DNA of 64,000 bases from Bacillota bacterium (GTDB lineage: Bacteria > Bacillota > Clostridia > Christensenellales > SZUA-584): positions 1-64,000 of the forward strand of contig JAEWTL010000127.1 in assembly GCA_023459495.1 (NCBI GenBank). The letters are read 5' to 3'. The notes beneath the pieces were generated by a model. The model ran no database searches and was not told the DNA's origin. It worked only from the letters and a program-made list of their open reading frames with translations. Within the stretch, counting starts at the first letter, position 1. Each line of letters opens with the position of its first letter. This document shows positions 8,537 to 17,834 of the stretch, piece after piece. Made by a program: the position numbers and the translations under genes.

Positions 8537-10987
8537 TCAAACCGGCTCCAGGCCCCATATCTGCCGGTTATACTCCGCAATCGTCCGGTCGGAACTGAAA
8601 TATCCCGCGGACGCCGTATTGACTGCCGCGAGCTTAACCCAGCGCTCCGCGTCGGCATAAGCCTCCATCACCTGCGAAAAGGCCTTGTCGTAGGCAACAA
8701 AGTCATACAGCACAAAGTATTTGTCCGCCCGGTCATAGTCTCCCGTAAGCAGCGAATTGTAGATGTCGCGGAACTTTTCCTTATCGTCCACGGGCAGTGT
8801 GCCGTCCACAAGGCGTGAAACCGCTTTGCGGATATCCGGGTTCTTATCGAAAAACTCCGTTGGGCGGTACGAATTATCCGCTTCCATGCGGGCGATCTCT
8901 TCCGCGCGCGCGCCGAAGATGAAGATGTTGTCCTCTCCGGCCTGCTCCAGCATCTCCACGTTCGCCCCGTCCAGCGTGCCCAGCGTGACCGCACCGTTGA
9001 GCATGAACTTCATGTTGCCCGTGCCGGAAGCCTCCCGTCCGGCGGTCGATAGCTGTTCGCTGATATCCGTAGCGGGAATCAGCTTCTCCGCCAGCGACAC
9101 GTTGTAGTTTTCCAGAAACACGACCTTCATCTTGTCCTTTGTGCGCGGGTCGCTGTCAACGAGGTCCCCCACCGCATTGATGAGCCGGATGATGTCCTTG
9201 GCCTTGCGGTATCCCGGTGAAGCTTTGGCGCCGAACAGAAACACCACCGGCTGCGGCAGCGCGAACGCCTCATCCTCCGTCATGCGGTTGTAGAGGTGCA
9301 GGATGTGCAGCACCTTCAACAGCTGACGTTTATATTCATGCAACCGCTTGGCCTGCGTATCGAACACCCAATCCGGGTTTAGCTCCAGGCCCTGTGCCTC
9401 GTGGACATGCTCCGCAAGACGCAGCTTGTTGTCCCGCTTGATTTCGGAAAACTGTGTAAGAAAGCGTTTATTGCCAAGGTGCTTTTTGAGCTTATCCAGC
9501 TCCGTCCAATCGTACAGAAACTCCCTGCCGATGGTGCCTTCGATGAGCTTCGTGAGCTCCGGGTTGGAGGAAGCGAGCCAGCGCCGCGGCGTGATGCCGT
9601 TGGTAATGGCGAGGAACTTGGCAGGCGCAATGGCATAAAAGCCCCGGAAGGTCCGGGTTTTCAGGATGTCGCCGTGCAGCTGCGATACGCCGTTAACGTG
9701 CGCGCACACCGCGATGCACAGGTTGGCCATGCGCACCTCGTCGTAGGCGATGATGGACATATGCGAGATGCGGTCCCAATCGCCCGCAAACCGCTTCCAG
9801 AGCTGTTCACCGAACTTGTCGTTGATGGCCTTCACGATGGAATAGATGCGGGGCAGCAGCGATTTGAACAGCTGCTCCGGCCACGCTTCCAGCGCTTCCT
9901 GCATCACCGTATGATTGGTATAGTTGAACGCGCGGCTGACGATAGCATAGGCATCATCCCAGCCCATGTGCTCCTCGTCGAGCAGAATGCGCATCAGCTC
10001 CGGGATGGCGAGCGTGGGATGCGTGTCGTTGATCTGCAGCACCACCTTATCGGGCAGCGTGCGCAAGTCGCCGTACTGGCGCTTATGGTCGCGCACGAGG
10101 CTTTGCACTGTGGCGGACGCGAGGAAGTAGAACTGCTTTAAGCGCAGCTGACGGCCCGCAATATGGTCGTCCTCAGGATACAGCACCTTGGAGATGGACT
10201 CGGCCAGCTCCTTCTGCGCGATCATGCAGGCGTAATCGCCTTTATTGAACGATTTCAAGTCAAAGGCGGAGGGGCACTCCGCGCTCCAAAGCCTCAGCGT
10301 GGCGGGCATTTTCGATTCATAGCCCATTACGGGCATATCGTAAGGGACTGCGTTCACGGCCTGATAATCCTTATGCACGATGCTGAGGCCGTCCTTGGTC
10401 CATATCTCGTCCACCGTGCCGCCGAAATGCACCTGCACCTGCTCGCCCTGCCGCTCAATCTCCCAGACGTCGCCCTGCTGCATCCAGTCGTCCGGCACCT
10501 CCACCTGTTCGCCGTGCTCAATCTTCTGGCGGAATATGCCGTATTCATAGCGGATGCCGCAGCCCACCGCAGGCAGGTTCAGCGTAGAAAGCGAATCGAG
10601 GAAGCACGCGGCCAGCCGTCCAAGGCCGCCGTTGCCGAGGCCCGCCTCGTTCTCCTGCTCCTCGATCTTATCCAGCGGATAGCCGATCTCCTTCAGCGCT
10701 TCGCGGTATTCGTCCAGCGCGCCGAGATTGATCATGTTGTTGATGAGCGCGCGGCCCATCAAAAACTCAGCCGAAAGGTAGTAGAGCTTTTTCAGCCCTC
10801 GTTTTTCCACCTCTTCGACACCGCTTACCCATTGCTCCACAATCCGGTCGCGCACACATAAAGCGACCGCCTGAAACCGCTCCTCATCGGATGCGCTTTC
10901 CAGCGTGCGTCCGAAGTAGCGCGTGAGCTTGCCTTCGATCTTCTCCCGTATCTGCCTCGGGCTCTCCCGTTTGATTTCCGTCCCCAA
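8537..10987 (-). CDS. glgP: Glycogen/maltodextrin phosphorylase
   Basis: A glycogen phosphorylase of about 816 aa that releases glucose-1-phosphate from glycogen. The N-terminal region carries YYLSAEFLMGR and GLGNGGLGRLAACFLDS. The PLP-lysine signature EASGTGNMKFMLNGA is near the C-terminus, in good agreement with the family. Start choice is uncertain. A TTG at 10987 has a perfect GGAGGA at 7 nt spacing; an ATG at 11002 (MEEWSL) has only a weak site; the frame opens at 11044. All agree with family N-termini. It follows glgA in the operon. Confidence 0.95.
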   Translation of the reverse strand: MGTEIKRESPRQIREKIEGKLTRYFGRTLESASDEERFQAVALCVRDRIVEQWVSGVEEVEKRGLKKLYYLSAEFLMGRALINNMINLGALDEYREALKEIGYPLDKIEEQENEAGLGNGGLGRLAACFLDSLSTLNLPAVGCGIRYEYGIFRQKIEHGEQVEVPDDWMQQGDVWEIERQGEQVQVHFGGTVDEIWTKDGLSIVHKDYQAVNAVPYDMPVMGYESKMPATLRLWSAECPSAFDLKSFNKGDYACMIAQKELAESISKVLYPEDDHIAGRQLRLKQFYFLASATVQSLVRDHKRQYGDLRTLPDKVVLQINDTHPTLAIPELMRILLDEEHMGWDDAYAIVSRAFNYTNHTVMQEALEAWPEQLFKSLLPRIYSIVKAINDKFGEQLWKRFAGDWDRISHMSIIAYDEVRMANLCIAVCAHVNGVSQLHGDILKTRTFRGFYAIAPAKFLAITNGITPRRWLASSNPELTKLIEGTIGREFLYDWTELDKLKKHLGNKRFLTQFSEIKRDNKLRLAEHVHEAQGLELNPDWVFDTQAKRLHEYKRQLLKVLHILHLYNRMTEDEAFALPQPVVFLFGAKASPGYRKAKDIIRLINAVGDLVDSDPRTKDKMKVVFLENYNVSLAEKLIPATDISEQLSTAGREASGTGNMKFMLNGAVTLGTLDGANVEMLEQAGEDNIFIFGARAEEIARMEADNSYRPTEFFDKNPDIRKAVSRLVDGTLPVDDKEKFRDIYNSLLTGDYDRADKYFVLYDFVAYDKAFSQVMEAYADAERWVKLAAVNTASAGYFSSDRTIAEYNRQIWGLEPV

Positions 10988-11050
10988 ACTCCATTCCTCC
11001 ATCCGGTGTGATCCCTGATGCTCTATTCTATGGCTGCGGCGCATCGGCTG

Positions 11051-12550
11051 TCAATTTTCAGGAGACTGCGTCTCCTTTGCGGGCATCATAGCGACATACA
11101 GCGACGCGTACGCCTTGGCGCTCTTCGCAAAGCCAAGATCCTGCTTCATGGCCGAATGCCGGAGCGCCGCAAATGCCTCCTGATTTCCGTATACCTGCAG
11201 CGCATACCGCAGCGTGTTCAACATGTCATGCGCATTGTAGCTGTCGAACACGAAGCCGTTGCCCGCGCCGGTAAATTCGTTGTACGGCTTTACCGTATCC
11301 TTGAGGCCTCCGGTAGCGCGCACGATGGGCAGCGTGCCATAGCGCATGGCGATCATCTGCGAAATGCCGCATGGCTCGAACAGCGAGGGCATGAGCAGAA
11401 AATCTCCGCCCGCATAGATGCGGTGCGACAGCGCGTCGTCGAAGCGCAGCAGCGCCTTTACCCGGCCCGGATACCGCTGCTCCGCGTCGCGGAAGAAGTT
11501 CTCGTATTCTGCGTCGCCCGTACCGAGCATCGCAAAGCAGATTCCCTGCTGCATCATCTCGTCGAACACGCGCAGCACGAGATCCAGCCCCTTCTGTTTC
11601 GTCATCCGTGTGACCATGCACACGAGCGGCGCAGAAGCGTCCAGCCCCAGTTCATCGCACAGCGCCTGCTTGCAGGCCTGCTTACCCTCCGGCGCTTTCA
11701 CGCTGTACGTCTGCGCAATCATTTTATCCTTGTCCGGGTTGAACGCCTTGGTATCGATGCCGTTGAGTATACCCACGAGGTCGTCCGCGCGGGCATTCAG
11801 GATACCGTCCAGCCCTTCGCCGAAATAGGATGTGCGAATCTCCTGCGCATAGGCGGGACTCACGGTAACGAGCTTGTCCGCAAAGGCCACGCCCGCTTTC
11901 ATGAAGCTCGCCGCGCCGTAGTGTTCAATGTAATCCGGGTGGTAGTAGAACGGGTTGATCCCCAGCAGCTCGGATACGAGTCCAAAGTCGAATTTGCCCT
12001 GATACATGAGGCTGTGCATGGCCAGCAGCGTCTTGCAGCTGCCCTGCGGCCTTCCCTGATATTGCGTTTTGACAAGCATCGGGATCATGGCGGTATGCCA
12101 GTCGTTTACGTGCAGGATATCCGGCTCAAAGCCGATGATGGGCAGCGCCTCCAGCGCGGCACGCGAGAAGAAGGCGTACTGCTCGCCCTCAAAGTTGCCG
12201 CCGCTGTAGATCCAGCTGCCGAAGTAAAACTCGTTGTCGATGAGGTATACCGGCAGGCCGTCCCAGTCGATCACCTCCACACCCGCGTACTGCGACCGCC
12301 AGCCGAGCTGTACGGAGAAGCTCGCGAGGTGCTCCACGCGGTCCGCGTACTTTTCCTTGATGACGCGGTGATACGGCAGCATCAGCCGCACATCAAAGCC
12401 TAAATCCTTCAGCGCACGGGAAAGTGTCCCCGCTACGTCCGCAAGCCCCCCTGTCTTGGCAAACGGCGCGCACTCGGCGGCCACCATCAGAATGGTCGGC
12501 AGGCTGTCCATATTCTTTGCTTTCAGCATTGCGGCAAGGCGCTTGTCCAT
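11051..12550 (-). CDS. glgA: Glycogen synthase (ADP-glucose)
   Basis: A 499-aa GT5 glycogen synthase that transfers glucose from ADP-glucose to the growing chain. The ADP-glucose motif KTGGLADV is at residues 32-39, and the C-terminal GT-B half contains SLFEPCGISQMIAMRYG and the RATGGLKDTV loop. The N-terminus is about 14 residues longer than usual, so the internal ATG for MDSLPTIL could be the real start. The gene overlaps the end of glgD by the last bases, which suggests translational coupling. Confidence 0.95.
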   Translation of the reverse strand: MDKRLAAMLKAKNMDSLPTILMVAAECAPFAKTGGLADVAGTLSRALKDLGFDVRLMLPYHRVIKEKYADRVEHLASFSVQLGWRSQYAGVEVIDWDGLPVYLIDNEFYFGSWIYSGGNFEGEQYAFFSRAALEALPIIGFEPDILHVNDWHTAMIPMLVKTQYQGRPQGSCKTLLAMHSLMYQGKFDFGLVSELLGINPFYYHPDYIEHYGAASFMKAGVAFADKLVTVSPAYAQEIRTSYFGEGLDGILNARADDLVGILNGIDTKAFNPDKDKMIAQTYSVKAPEGKQACKQALCDELGLDASAPLVCMVTRMTKQKGLDLVLRVFDEMMQQGICFAMLGTGDAEYENFFRDAEQRYPGRVKALLRFDDALSHRIYAGGDFLLMPSLFEPCGISQMIAMRYGTLPIVRATGGLKDTVKPYNEFTGAGNGFVFDSYNAHDMLNTLRYALQVYGNQEAFAALRHSAMKQDLGFAKSAKAYASLYVAMMPAKETQSPEN

Positions 12551-12551
12551 A

Positions 12552-13676
12552 TCAGAGTACCGTATCCTTTCGGATGATCGTGGGATAATTCTCGTCGCCG
12601 ATCAGCGTGCGGCCCTCGCGGATACGGCAATTCTTGTCCGTGATCACGTTCTCCAGCACGCAGTTCTTGCCGATCTCAGTTTCCTGCATGATGATGCAGC
12701 CCTTGACGCGCGCGCCTTTGGCCACGCGCACGCCGCGGAAGAGCATGCTGTCCTCCACCGTGCCGTTAATGATGCAGCCGTTGGCGAGCAGGCTGTTGCT
12801 GACCTTGGCGTTGCTGCCGTATTTCACGGGCGCTTCGTCCTTGACCTTGGTGTAAACCGGCTGACCGGTATAGAACAGGTCGCGCGAAACATCCTCGCGC
12901 AGCATGGCCATATTGAGGTCGTAGTAGTCATTGACGGAATCGAGCCGCCCCACAAAACCAGTATGCTCCATCGCAAGAATGCGAAGATTGCGCACGTTGC
13001 GCATGATGACGTCGCCGATAAAGTCGTAGTGGCCGTGGGCGATGCTCCGGTCGATGATGTACTCGAGCAGGCTCTTGTGGATGAGAAACACGTCCATGCA
13101 GATTTTGTCCGAACGGGAGTACTTGAAGTCGTATTCCATCTCCGTCACCCAGCCGTTCTCGTCCGTGAACAGCCGCAGCTCCCGGCGGCGTTCCCGGCTG
13201 TCCGCATTCTTCTCGGTGGTATACAGCAGCGTGATGTCGGCCTGCATCTCGTTGTGCCGGCGGAACATCGCGTTATAGGTCGTGGTGAACACCGTGCTTG
13301 CGCCGGTCAGCAGGCAATACGGCTGCGGCGCGCGGTGGATATACGACAGGTTGCTTTTGATGGCATCCGCCACGCCGTGGAAGATGCCGGTGTTTTCGGC
13401 ATAATCGAAGGGCGGCAGGATGAACAGGCCGTCGGTCTTGCGGGAGAGGTCCCATTCCTTGCCGGAGCCCACATGGTCCATCAGCGACTGGTAGCTCTTC
13501 TGCGTAATGATGCCCACGTTGCGGATGCCGCTGCCCACGAGGTTGGAGAGGTGGAAGTCGATGACGCGGTAACGCCCGCCCACCGGCAGTGCCGCGATGG
13601 AGCGCATCAGTACGAGCTCGCGCAGGTTGTAGTTCTCCTCTCCGGCGTAGATCAGTCCGAATACGTCCTTGATCAT
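12552..13676 (-). CDS. glgD: Glucose-1-phosphate adenylyltransferase, GlgD subunit
   Basis: A 374-aa nucleotidyltransferase-like protein with a C-terminal left-handed beta-helix. It resembles GlgC, but the N-terminal glycine-rich loop is degenerate: FGLIYAGEENYNLREL in place of GGxGxRL. That is the hallmark of the non-catalytic or regulatory GlgD subunit of Bacillota. It should pair with GlgC to make ADP-glucose. The ATG at 13676 overlaps the glgC stop (ATGA) and has GGAGGAGG upstream, so the longer frame to 13718 is rejected. Confidence 0.93.
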   Translation of the reverse strand: MIKDVFGLIYAGEENYNLRELVLMRSIAALPVGGRYRVIDFHLSNLVGSGIRNVGIITQKSYQSLMDHVGSGKEWDLSRKTDGLFILPPFDYAENTGIFHGVADAIKSNLSYIHRAPQPYCLLTGASTVFTTTYNAMFRRHNEMQADITLLYTTEKNADSRERRRELRLFTDENGWVTEMEYDFKYSRSDKICMDVFLIHKSLLEYIIDRSIAHGHYDFIGDVIMRNVRNLRILAMEHTGFVGRLDSVNDYYDLNMAMLREDVSRDLFYTGQPVYTKVKDEAPVKYGSNAKVSNSLLANGCIINGTVEDSMLFRGVRVAKGARVKGCIIMQETEIGKNCVLENVITDKNCRIREGRTLIGDENYPTIIRKDTVL

Positions 13677-14893
13677 ACGTAGACCTCCTCCTTCTTCTCG
13701 CAGTGCTGCGCCGCGCATTCGCTGCCCGGTTCTATCGAAGTGCCCTCCGCAATGTCCGCACCCGCTTCCACCTGTACGCGCTGGCCGATAACGGTGATTC
13801 GCTTCTCGCCGCCGATGTGGCAGCCCTGGCCTACCGTCACGTCTTCGTCGATGATGGCCTTCTCCACCACGCAGCCCGGTCCGATCACGGTGTTCTGCAT
13901 GATGATGCTGTCCTTGACGACCGCACCTTCCATCACCTTCACCTCAGGGAACAGCACGCTGTTCTCCACGCTGCCGTAGATATGGCACCCTTCGGATACG
14001 ATGCTGCGCTTGGTGAGCGCGTCCTTGCCCACAAAGTGCGGCGGCTGGTTGGGGTTCCGCGAGAATATGCGCCACGTCGGGTCGAACAGATCGAACTCCG
14101 GATGGTCCTGCAGCAGCTCCATGTTGGCCTCCCACAGGCTTTGGAGCGTTCCGACGTCCTTCCAGTACCCGTTAAAGGTGTAAGCGAATACGAACTCGCC
14201 CGCCCGCACCATCTTCGGGATGATATCCTTGCCGAAATCGTTGGAGGAGTCCTTGTCCTCGCTGTCGCGGTACAGCCAGGAGCGCACCTTGCGCCAGCTG
14301 AAGATATACACGCCCATGGAAGCAAGGTCGCTCTTGGGATTCTTGGGCTTCTCCTCAAACTCCACGATGCGCCCGGTTTCGTCGGTATTCATGATGCCGT
14401 AGCGCGAGGCTTCCTTCAGCGGCACGCGAATGACCGCGATGGTCGCGTCGGCCTCCTTCTCGATATGCGCCTTGAGCATTGCGCTGTAATCCATCTTGTA
14501 GATGTGGTCGCCTGAGAGCACCAGCAAATAGTCCGGATCGTACCGGTCGATGAAAAAGCTGTTCTGAAAGATCGCGTTGGCTGTGCCGGAATACCACTCG
14601 CCGCGCTCACCCTTCATGTAGGGCGGCAGGATAAACACGCCGCCGCTGTTGATATCGAGGTCCCACGGGGACCCCGTGCCAATGTACGCATTGAGCTCCA
14701 GCGGCTGATATTGCGTCAGCACGCCCACCGTATCGATACCTGAGTTGGTGCAGTTGGACAGCGCGAAATCAATGATGCGGTACTTCCCTCCGTAAGGCAC
14801 AGCCGGTTTCGCCCGCGTTTTGGTCAGCACCCCCAATCGGGAGCCTTGCCCGCCCGCAAGCAGCATGGCGACAGTTTTCTTTTTATTGGCCAT
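13673..14893 (-). CDS. glgC: Glucose-1-phosphate adenylyltransferase, catalytic subunit
   Basis: A 406-aa ADP-glucose pyrophosphorylase. It has the intact nucleotide loop LLAGGQGSRLGVLT, the motif AKPAVPYGGKYRIIDF, and the substrate region VLSGDHIYKMDY, followed by the beta-helix domain. It makes ADP-glucose from glucose-1-phosphate and ATP. The start is ATG 14893 with GGAGGTG 7 nt upstream; it overlaps the end of glgB by 11 bp. It is the committed-step enzyme of the operon. Confidence 0.95.
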   Translation of the reverse strand: MANKKKTVAMLLAGGQGSRLGVLTKTRAKPAVPYGGKYRIIDFALSNCTNSGIDTVGVLTQYQPLELNAYIGTGSPWDLDINSGGVFILPPYMKGERGEWYSGTANAIFQNSFFIDRYDPDYLLVLSGDHIYKMDYSAMLKAHIEKEADATIAVIRVPLKEASRYGIMNTDETGRIVEFEEKPKNPKSDLASMGVYIFSWRKVRSWLYRDSEDKDSSNDFGKDIIPKMVRAGEFVFAYTFNGYWKDVGTLQSLWEANMELLQDHPEFDLFDPTWRIFSRNPNQPPHFVGKDALTKRSIVSEGCHIYGSVENSVLFPEVKVMEGAVVKDSIIMQNTVIGPGCVVEKAIIDEDVTVGQGCHIGGEKRITVIGQRVQVEAGADIAEGTSIEPGSECAAQHCEKKEEVYV

Positions 14894-16805
14894 TCTGACG
14901 CACCTCCATAAGATCCTCCGTAAAAACATAATACACCGCAGAGAGCGGCGGTATGCTTAGCTCCGCGCGGTATGGCAGGCCGCCATAGTCCCCTTCCCGC
15001 ACAGAAATGTTCTTTTTGACTTTCATCCCCGAGCCGCCGTATTCCTCCGCATCGCTGCAGAATGCCAGCGACAGCGCGCCTTTTGCGGGCATGCCGACAA
15101 CCCAGTTTTCCACCGGCACCGGCGTAAAGTTGAACGCGCACGCCACGCGCTGCGGCTTTGGCCACGTGCCCGTACGCATGAAGCACAAACAGCTGCGGCT
15201 TGCGTCTTCCACATTCAGCCACGTAAAGCCCGCCCAGCCATCCTCCACCTCGAACAGGGCCGGATGGGAAGCATAGAACGCGCCGAGGTCGCGCACATAG
15301 CGCTGCAGCTGCGCATGGCGCGGATAATCCAGCAGGAACCAGTCGAGCGGCCGCTTGGGGTCCCACTCGATGAACTGCCCGAACTCGCTGCCCATGAAGT
15401 TCAGCTTCTTGCCGGGATGCGCAAACATGAAGCCGTACAGCGTCCGCAGCGAGGAGAACTTCTCATCGTAGCCGCCGTACATCTTATCGAGCAGGGACTT
15501 CTTGCCGTGCACCACTTCGTCGTGCGAATAGGGCAGCACGAAGTGTTCCGAGAACGCGTAGTGCAGTGAGAACGTCAGCTTGTTGTGGTTGAACTGCCGG
15601 AAGAAATGGTCCATGGACATGTACGAGAGCGTATCGTGCATGAAGCCCATGTTCCATTTAAACGAGAAGCCGAGGCCGCCTTCTGCCGTGGGCTTGGTTA
15701 CGCCCGGAAACGACGTGGACTCCTCCGCCACCGTTACGACGCCCGGATGGCGCGCATGAACCGTGGCGTTTAGCTTCTTCAGAAACGCCTCCGCACCGAG
15801 GTCGATGTTGCCGCCGTGTTCATTGGGCACATACTCGCCTTCGTTGCGGGCATAGTTCAGGTACAGCATGGAGGTCACGGCGTCCACACGGATGCCGTCC
15901 ACGTGGTACACGTCCAGCAGCATCATGGCGCTGGACACGAGGAACGATACGACCTCCGGCCGTTTGTAGTTGAAGATCAGCGTGCCCCACTGCGGATGGT
16001 TGGCCTGCATCGGGTTTGCGTGTTCGAACAGGCATGTCCCGTCAAAGGCCGCGAGCCCGTGGGCATCCTTCGGGAAGTGCGCGGGCACCCAGTCCACCAG
16101 CACCCCGATGCCATGGCTGTGCATCACGTCCACGAAGTACATGAAGTCCTGCGGCGTGCCGTAGCGGCTGGTGATGGCAAAGTAGCCCGTCACCTGATAG
16201 CCCCACGAGCCGTCGAACGGGTACTCGTTGATCGGCAGCAGCTCCACGTGGGTATAGTGCATTTCCACGAGGTAATCCGCCAGCTCCTCCGCGACTTCGC
16301 GCAGGCTGACGTACTCGTAGCTCTCCTTGGTACGCCACGAGCCGATGTGCATTTCGTATATGGACATGGGAGAGGTGAATATGTTTTGTTCCCGCCGCCG
16401 CTGCAAAAACGCCCCGTCGCGCCATTCGTAGCCTTCAAGGCTCCATACCTTGGACGCGGTTTTGGGGGCGACCTCGGCATGAACCGCAAACGGGTCGGAC
16501 TTAAATTGTACGTGTCCGTCGCTGCCGGTTACGTGGTATTTATAGTTGTCGCCGTCCTTAAGGCCCGGCACATAGGCCACAAAAATGCCGCCCGGCAACT
16601 TCTCCATCGGGTTCGTGCCAAAGTGCCAGTTGTTGAAGTCGCCCACCACGCTGACAGCCTTGGCGTGCGGAGCCCAGACGAGAAAGCGGTGCATACCGGC
16701 CTCCGGCACATCGTGGCAGCCGAATACCCGGTACGCCTGCTGCGCCTCGCCGGTGTTGAACAGGTAAACTTCTTCCGTATTCACGTGTCGCGCGATGTCT
16801 CTCAT
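14883..16805 (-). CDS. glgB: 1,4-alpha-glucan branching enzyme
   Basis: A 640-aa GH13 branching enzyme that introduces alpha-1,6 branches into glycogen. A CBM48 domain (WAPHAKAVSVVGDFNNW) precedes the barrel. Conserved active-site regions are DWVPAHFPKDAHGL, the nucleophile in GIRVDAVTSMLYL, the acid in VTVAEES, and YSHDEVVHG. The start is ATG 16805, with AGGGAG upstream, instead of the frame opening at 16907, which extends into the intergenic region. It is the first gene of the glycogen operon. AT-rich sequence at 16,861-16,950 should hold the promoter, but no clean -35/-10 pair could be fixed. Confidence 0.95.
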   Translation of the reverse strand: MRDIARHVNTEEVYLFNTGEAQQAYRVFGCHDVPEAGMHRFLVWAPHAKAVSVVGDFNNWHFGTNPMEKLPGGIFVAYVPGLKDGDNYKYHVTGSDGHVQFKSDPFAVHAEVAPKTASKVWSLEGYEWRDGAFLQRRREQNIFTSPMSIYEMHIGSWRTKESYEYVSLREVAEELADYLVEMHYTHVELLPINEYPFDGSWGYQVTGYFAITSRYGTPQDFMYFVDVMHSHGIGVLVDWVPAHFPKDAHGLAAFDGTCLFEHANPMQANHPQWGTLIFNYKRPEVVSFLVSSAMMLLDVYHVDGIRVDAVTSMLYLNYARNEGEYVPNEHGGNIDLGAEAFLKKLNATVHARHPGVVTVAEESTSFPGVTKPTAEGGLGFSFKWNMGFMHDTLSYMSMDHFFRQFNHNKLTFSLHYAFSEHFVLPYSHDEVVHGKKSLLDKMYGGYDEKFSSLRTLYGFMFAHPGKKLNFMGSEFGQFIEWDPKRPLDWFLLDYPRHAQLQRYVRDLGAFYASHPALFEVEDGWAGFTWLNVEDASRSCLCFMRTGTWPKPQRVACAFNFTPVPVENWVVGMPAKGALSLAFCSDAEEYGGSGMKVKKNISVREGDYGGLPYRAELSIPPLSAVYYVFTEDLMEVRQNGQ

Positions 16806-16976
16806 TGTGCCGCTCCCTGAGCGAAATCCCTCCCCTGATGCGTGACGCGACCGCCGCGGATCATATATATAGTGAATATTCGACCTTGGACACCACATTC
16901 CCTTCATCCGACTTTCCGATATTTAACGTTTGAATATTAATATTATGTAATATTTCCGGGAATTTTGCCGAAAACA

Positions 16977-17140
16977 AAACACCGGCGGTCTTCTCGCCGG
17001 ACGGGTTACTGACAAAGGTGTAGCTTGGAGGCTCTGCCTCCAAACCACCGCTCAAGGGGCATTGCCCCTTGAGAATCCCATCGTACGAAGCACCCTGTTC
17101 AGGGCGTTTCGGGGACAAAGGGATTTCTTGAAACATTCTC
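16977..17140. repeat. Intergenic palindromic repeat, related copy at 60.3 kb
   Basis: The interval between glgB and the primase gene is filled by stem-loops: CCGGCG/CGCCGG (16,982-17,000), GGAGGC/GCCTCC, and CTCAAGGGGC/GCCCCTTGAG. The core 17,023-17,079 (GGAGGCTCTGCCTCCAAACC, then ACCGC, a palindrome and AATCCC) matches 60,282-60,355 in order and wording, with a different central palindrome. The minus-strand ORF over it is rejected as a by-product of the repeat. Confidence 0.7.
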
Positions 17141-17243
17141 TCTTGCGAAGGGTTTTTCCATTTAAAAAACATATTGAGCCTTCCTGATCGATTATTTTCG
17201 CTTTAGTATAGCTGACGTTTATTTACCGGAGGGAACAGCTCAT

Positions 17244-17834
17244 ATGGAGCAGGGTACGTTCGCGCGGGTGAAGGCGGCGGTGTCCGCGCCGCAGGTTTGG
17301 CAAAAGTATGGCGGCGAGGTGCCGCGCGGCGGGTACGTGCGGTGCGCGTTCCACAACGACCGCAACCCCTCGATGCGGCTGTACGAGGGCGACCGGGGCT
17401 ATTACTGCTTTGCGTGCGGTGCGGGCGGGGACGCGGTAACGCTGGCGGGCAAGCTGCTGGGGCTGTCGCCGTATGCGGCGGTGCAGCGCGTGGCGGCAGA
17501 CTTTCATGTGGCGGTGCCGGAGGGCAAAATCGACCGTGACGCGATACGCCGGGTAGACCGCAGGCTGCAGCGGGAGCGGGCGTTTGTGGTGTGGCAGCGG
17601 GACGCGGAGCGCACCCTTGCGGACTACCACCGTCTGCTGCGGCAGGCAAAGGCAGAGCGTGCGCCGGGGGCGCGGGAGGACGGCATCGACCCGGCCTTTG
17701 CGGAGGCGTGCCGCCATCTGGAGTACGCGGAGTACGCGCTGGAGTGGCTGGGCGAAGACCCGATGGGATTCTACAAAGCGAACAGAGATTACGTTGAAAG
17801 GGCGGTTAAGCGGATTGAGCAACTACACGGATGA
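17244..17834 (+). CDS. CHC2 zinc-finger primase-like protein
   Basis: A 196-aa protein with an N-terminal CHC2 zinc finger of the DnaG type: CAFH at about residues 34-37 and CFAC near 56-59, with the family's NPSMRLYEG and GAGGDAV between and after them. The remaining two thirds are charged and helical without a TOPRIM domain, so this is a stand-alone primase zinc-binding module. Such proteins are typical of mobile elements and plasmids. ATG 17244 follows a GGAGGG site. The helicase gene overlaps its 3' end by 20 bp, which suggests coupled translation of a replication pair. It is one of the few plus-strand genes here. Confidence 0.8.
   Translation: MEQGTFARVKAAVSAPQVWQKYGGEVPRGGYVRCAFHNDRNPSMRLYEGDRGYYCFACGAGGDAVTLAGKLLGLSPYAAVQRVAADFHVAVPEGKIDRDAIRRVDRRLQRERAFVVWQRDAERTLADYHRLLRQAKAERAPGAREDGIDPAFAEACRHLEYAEYALEWLGEDPMGFYKANRDYVERAVKRIEQLHG

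Noticed and set aside
7443..8660. Plus-strand 405-codon frame opposite the neopullulanase gene
   Set aside because: It is a mirror of a well-supported GH13 gene and has no domain or start signal.
11018..12403. Plus-strand 461-codon frame opposite glgA
   Set aside because: Same reason: His/Arg/Val-rich shadow of glycogen synthase.
13703..14515. Plus-strand frame opposite glgC
   Set aside because: Shadow of the ADP-glucose pyrophosphorylase gene.
16861..17172. Minus-strand 103-codon frame upstream of glgB
   Set aside because: It is built from the intergenic palindromic repeat, has no ribosome-binding site, and part of its sequence recurs in noncoding DNA at 60.3 kb.
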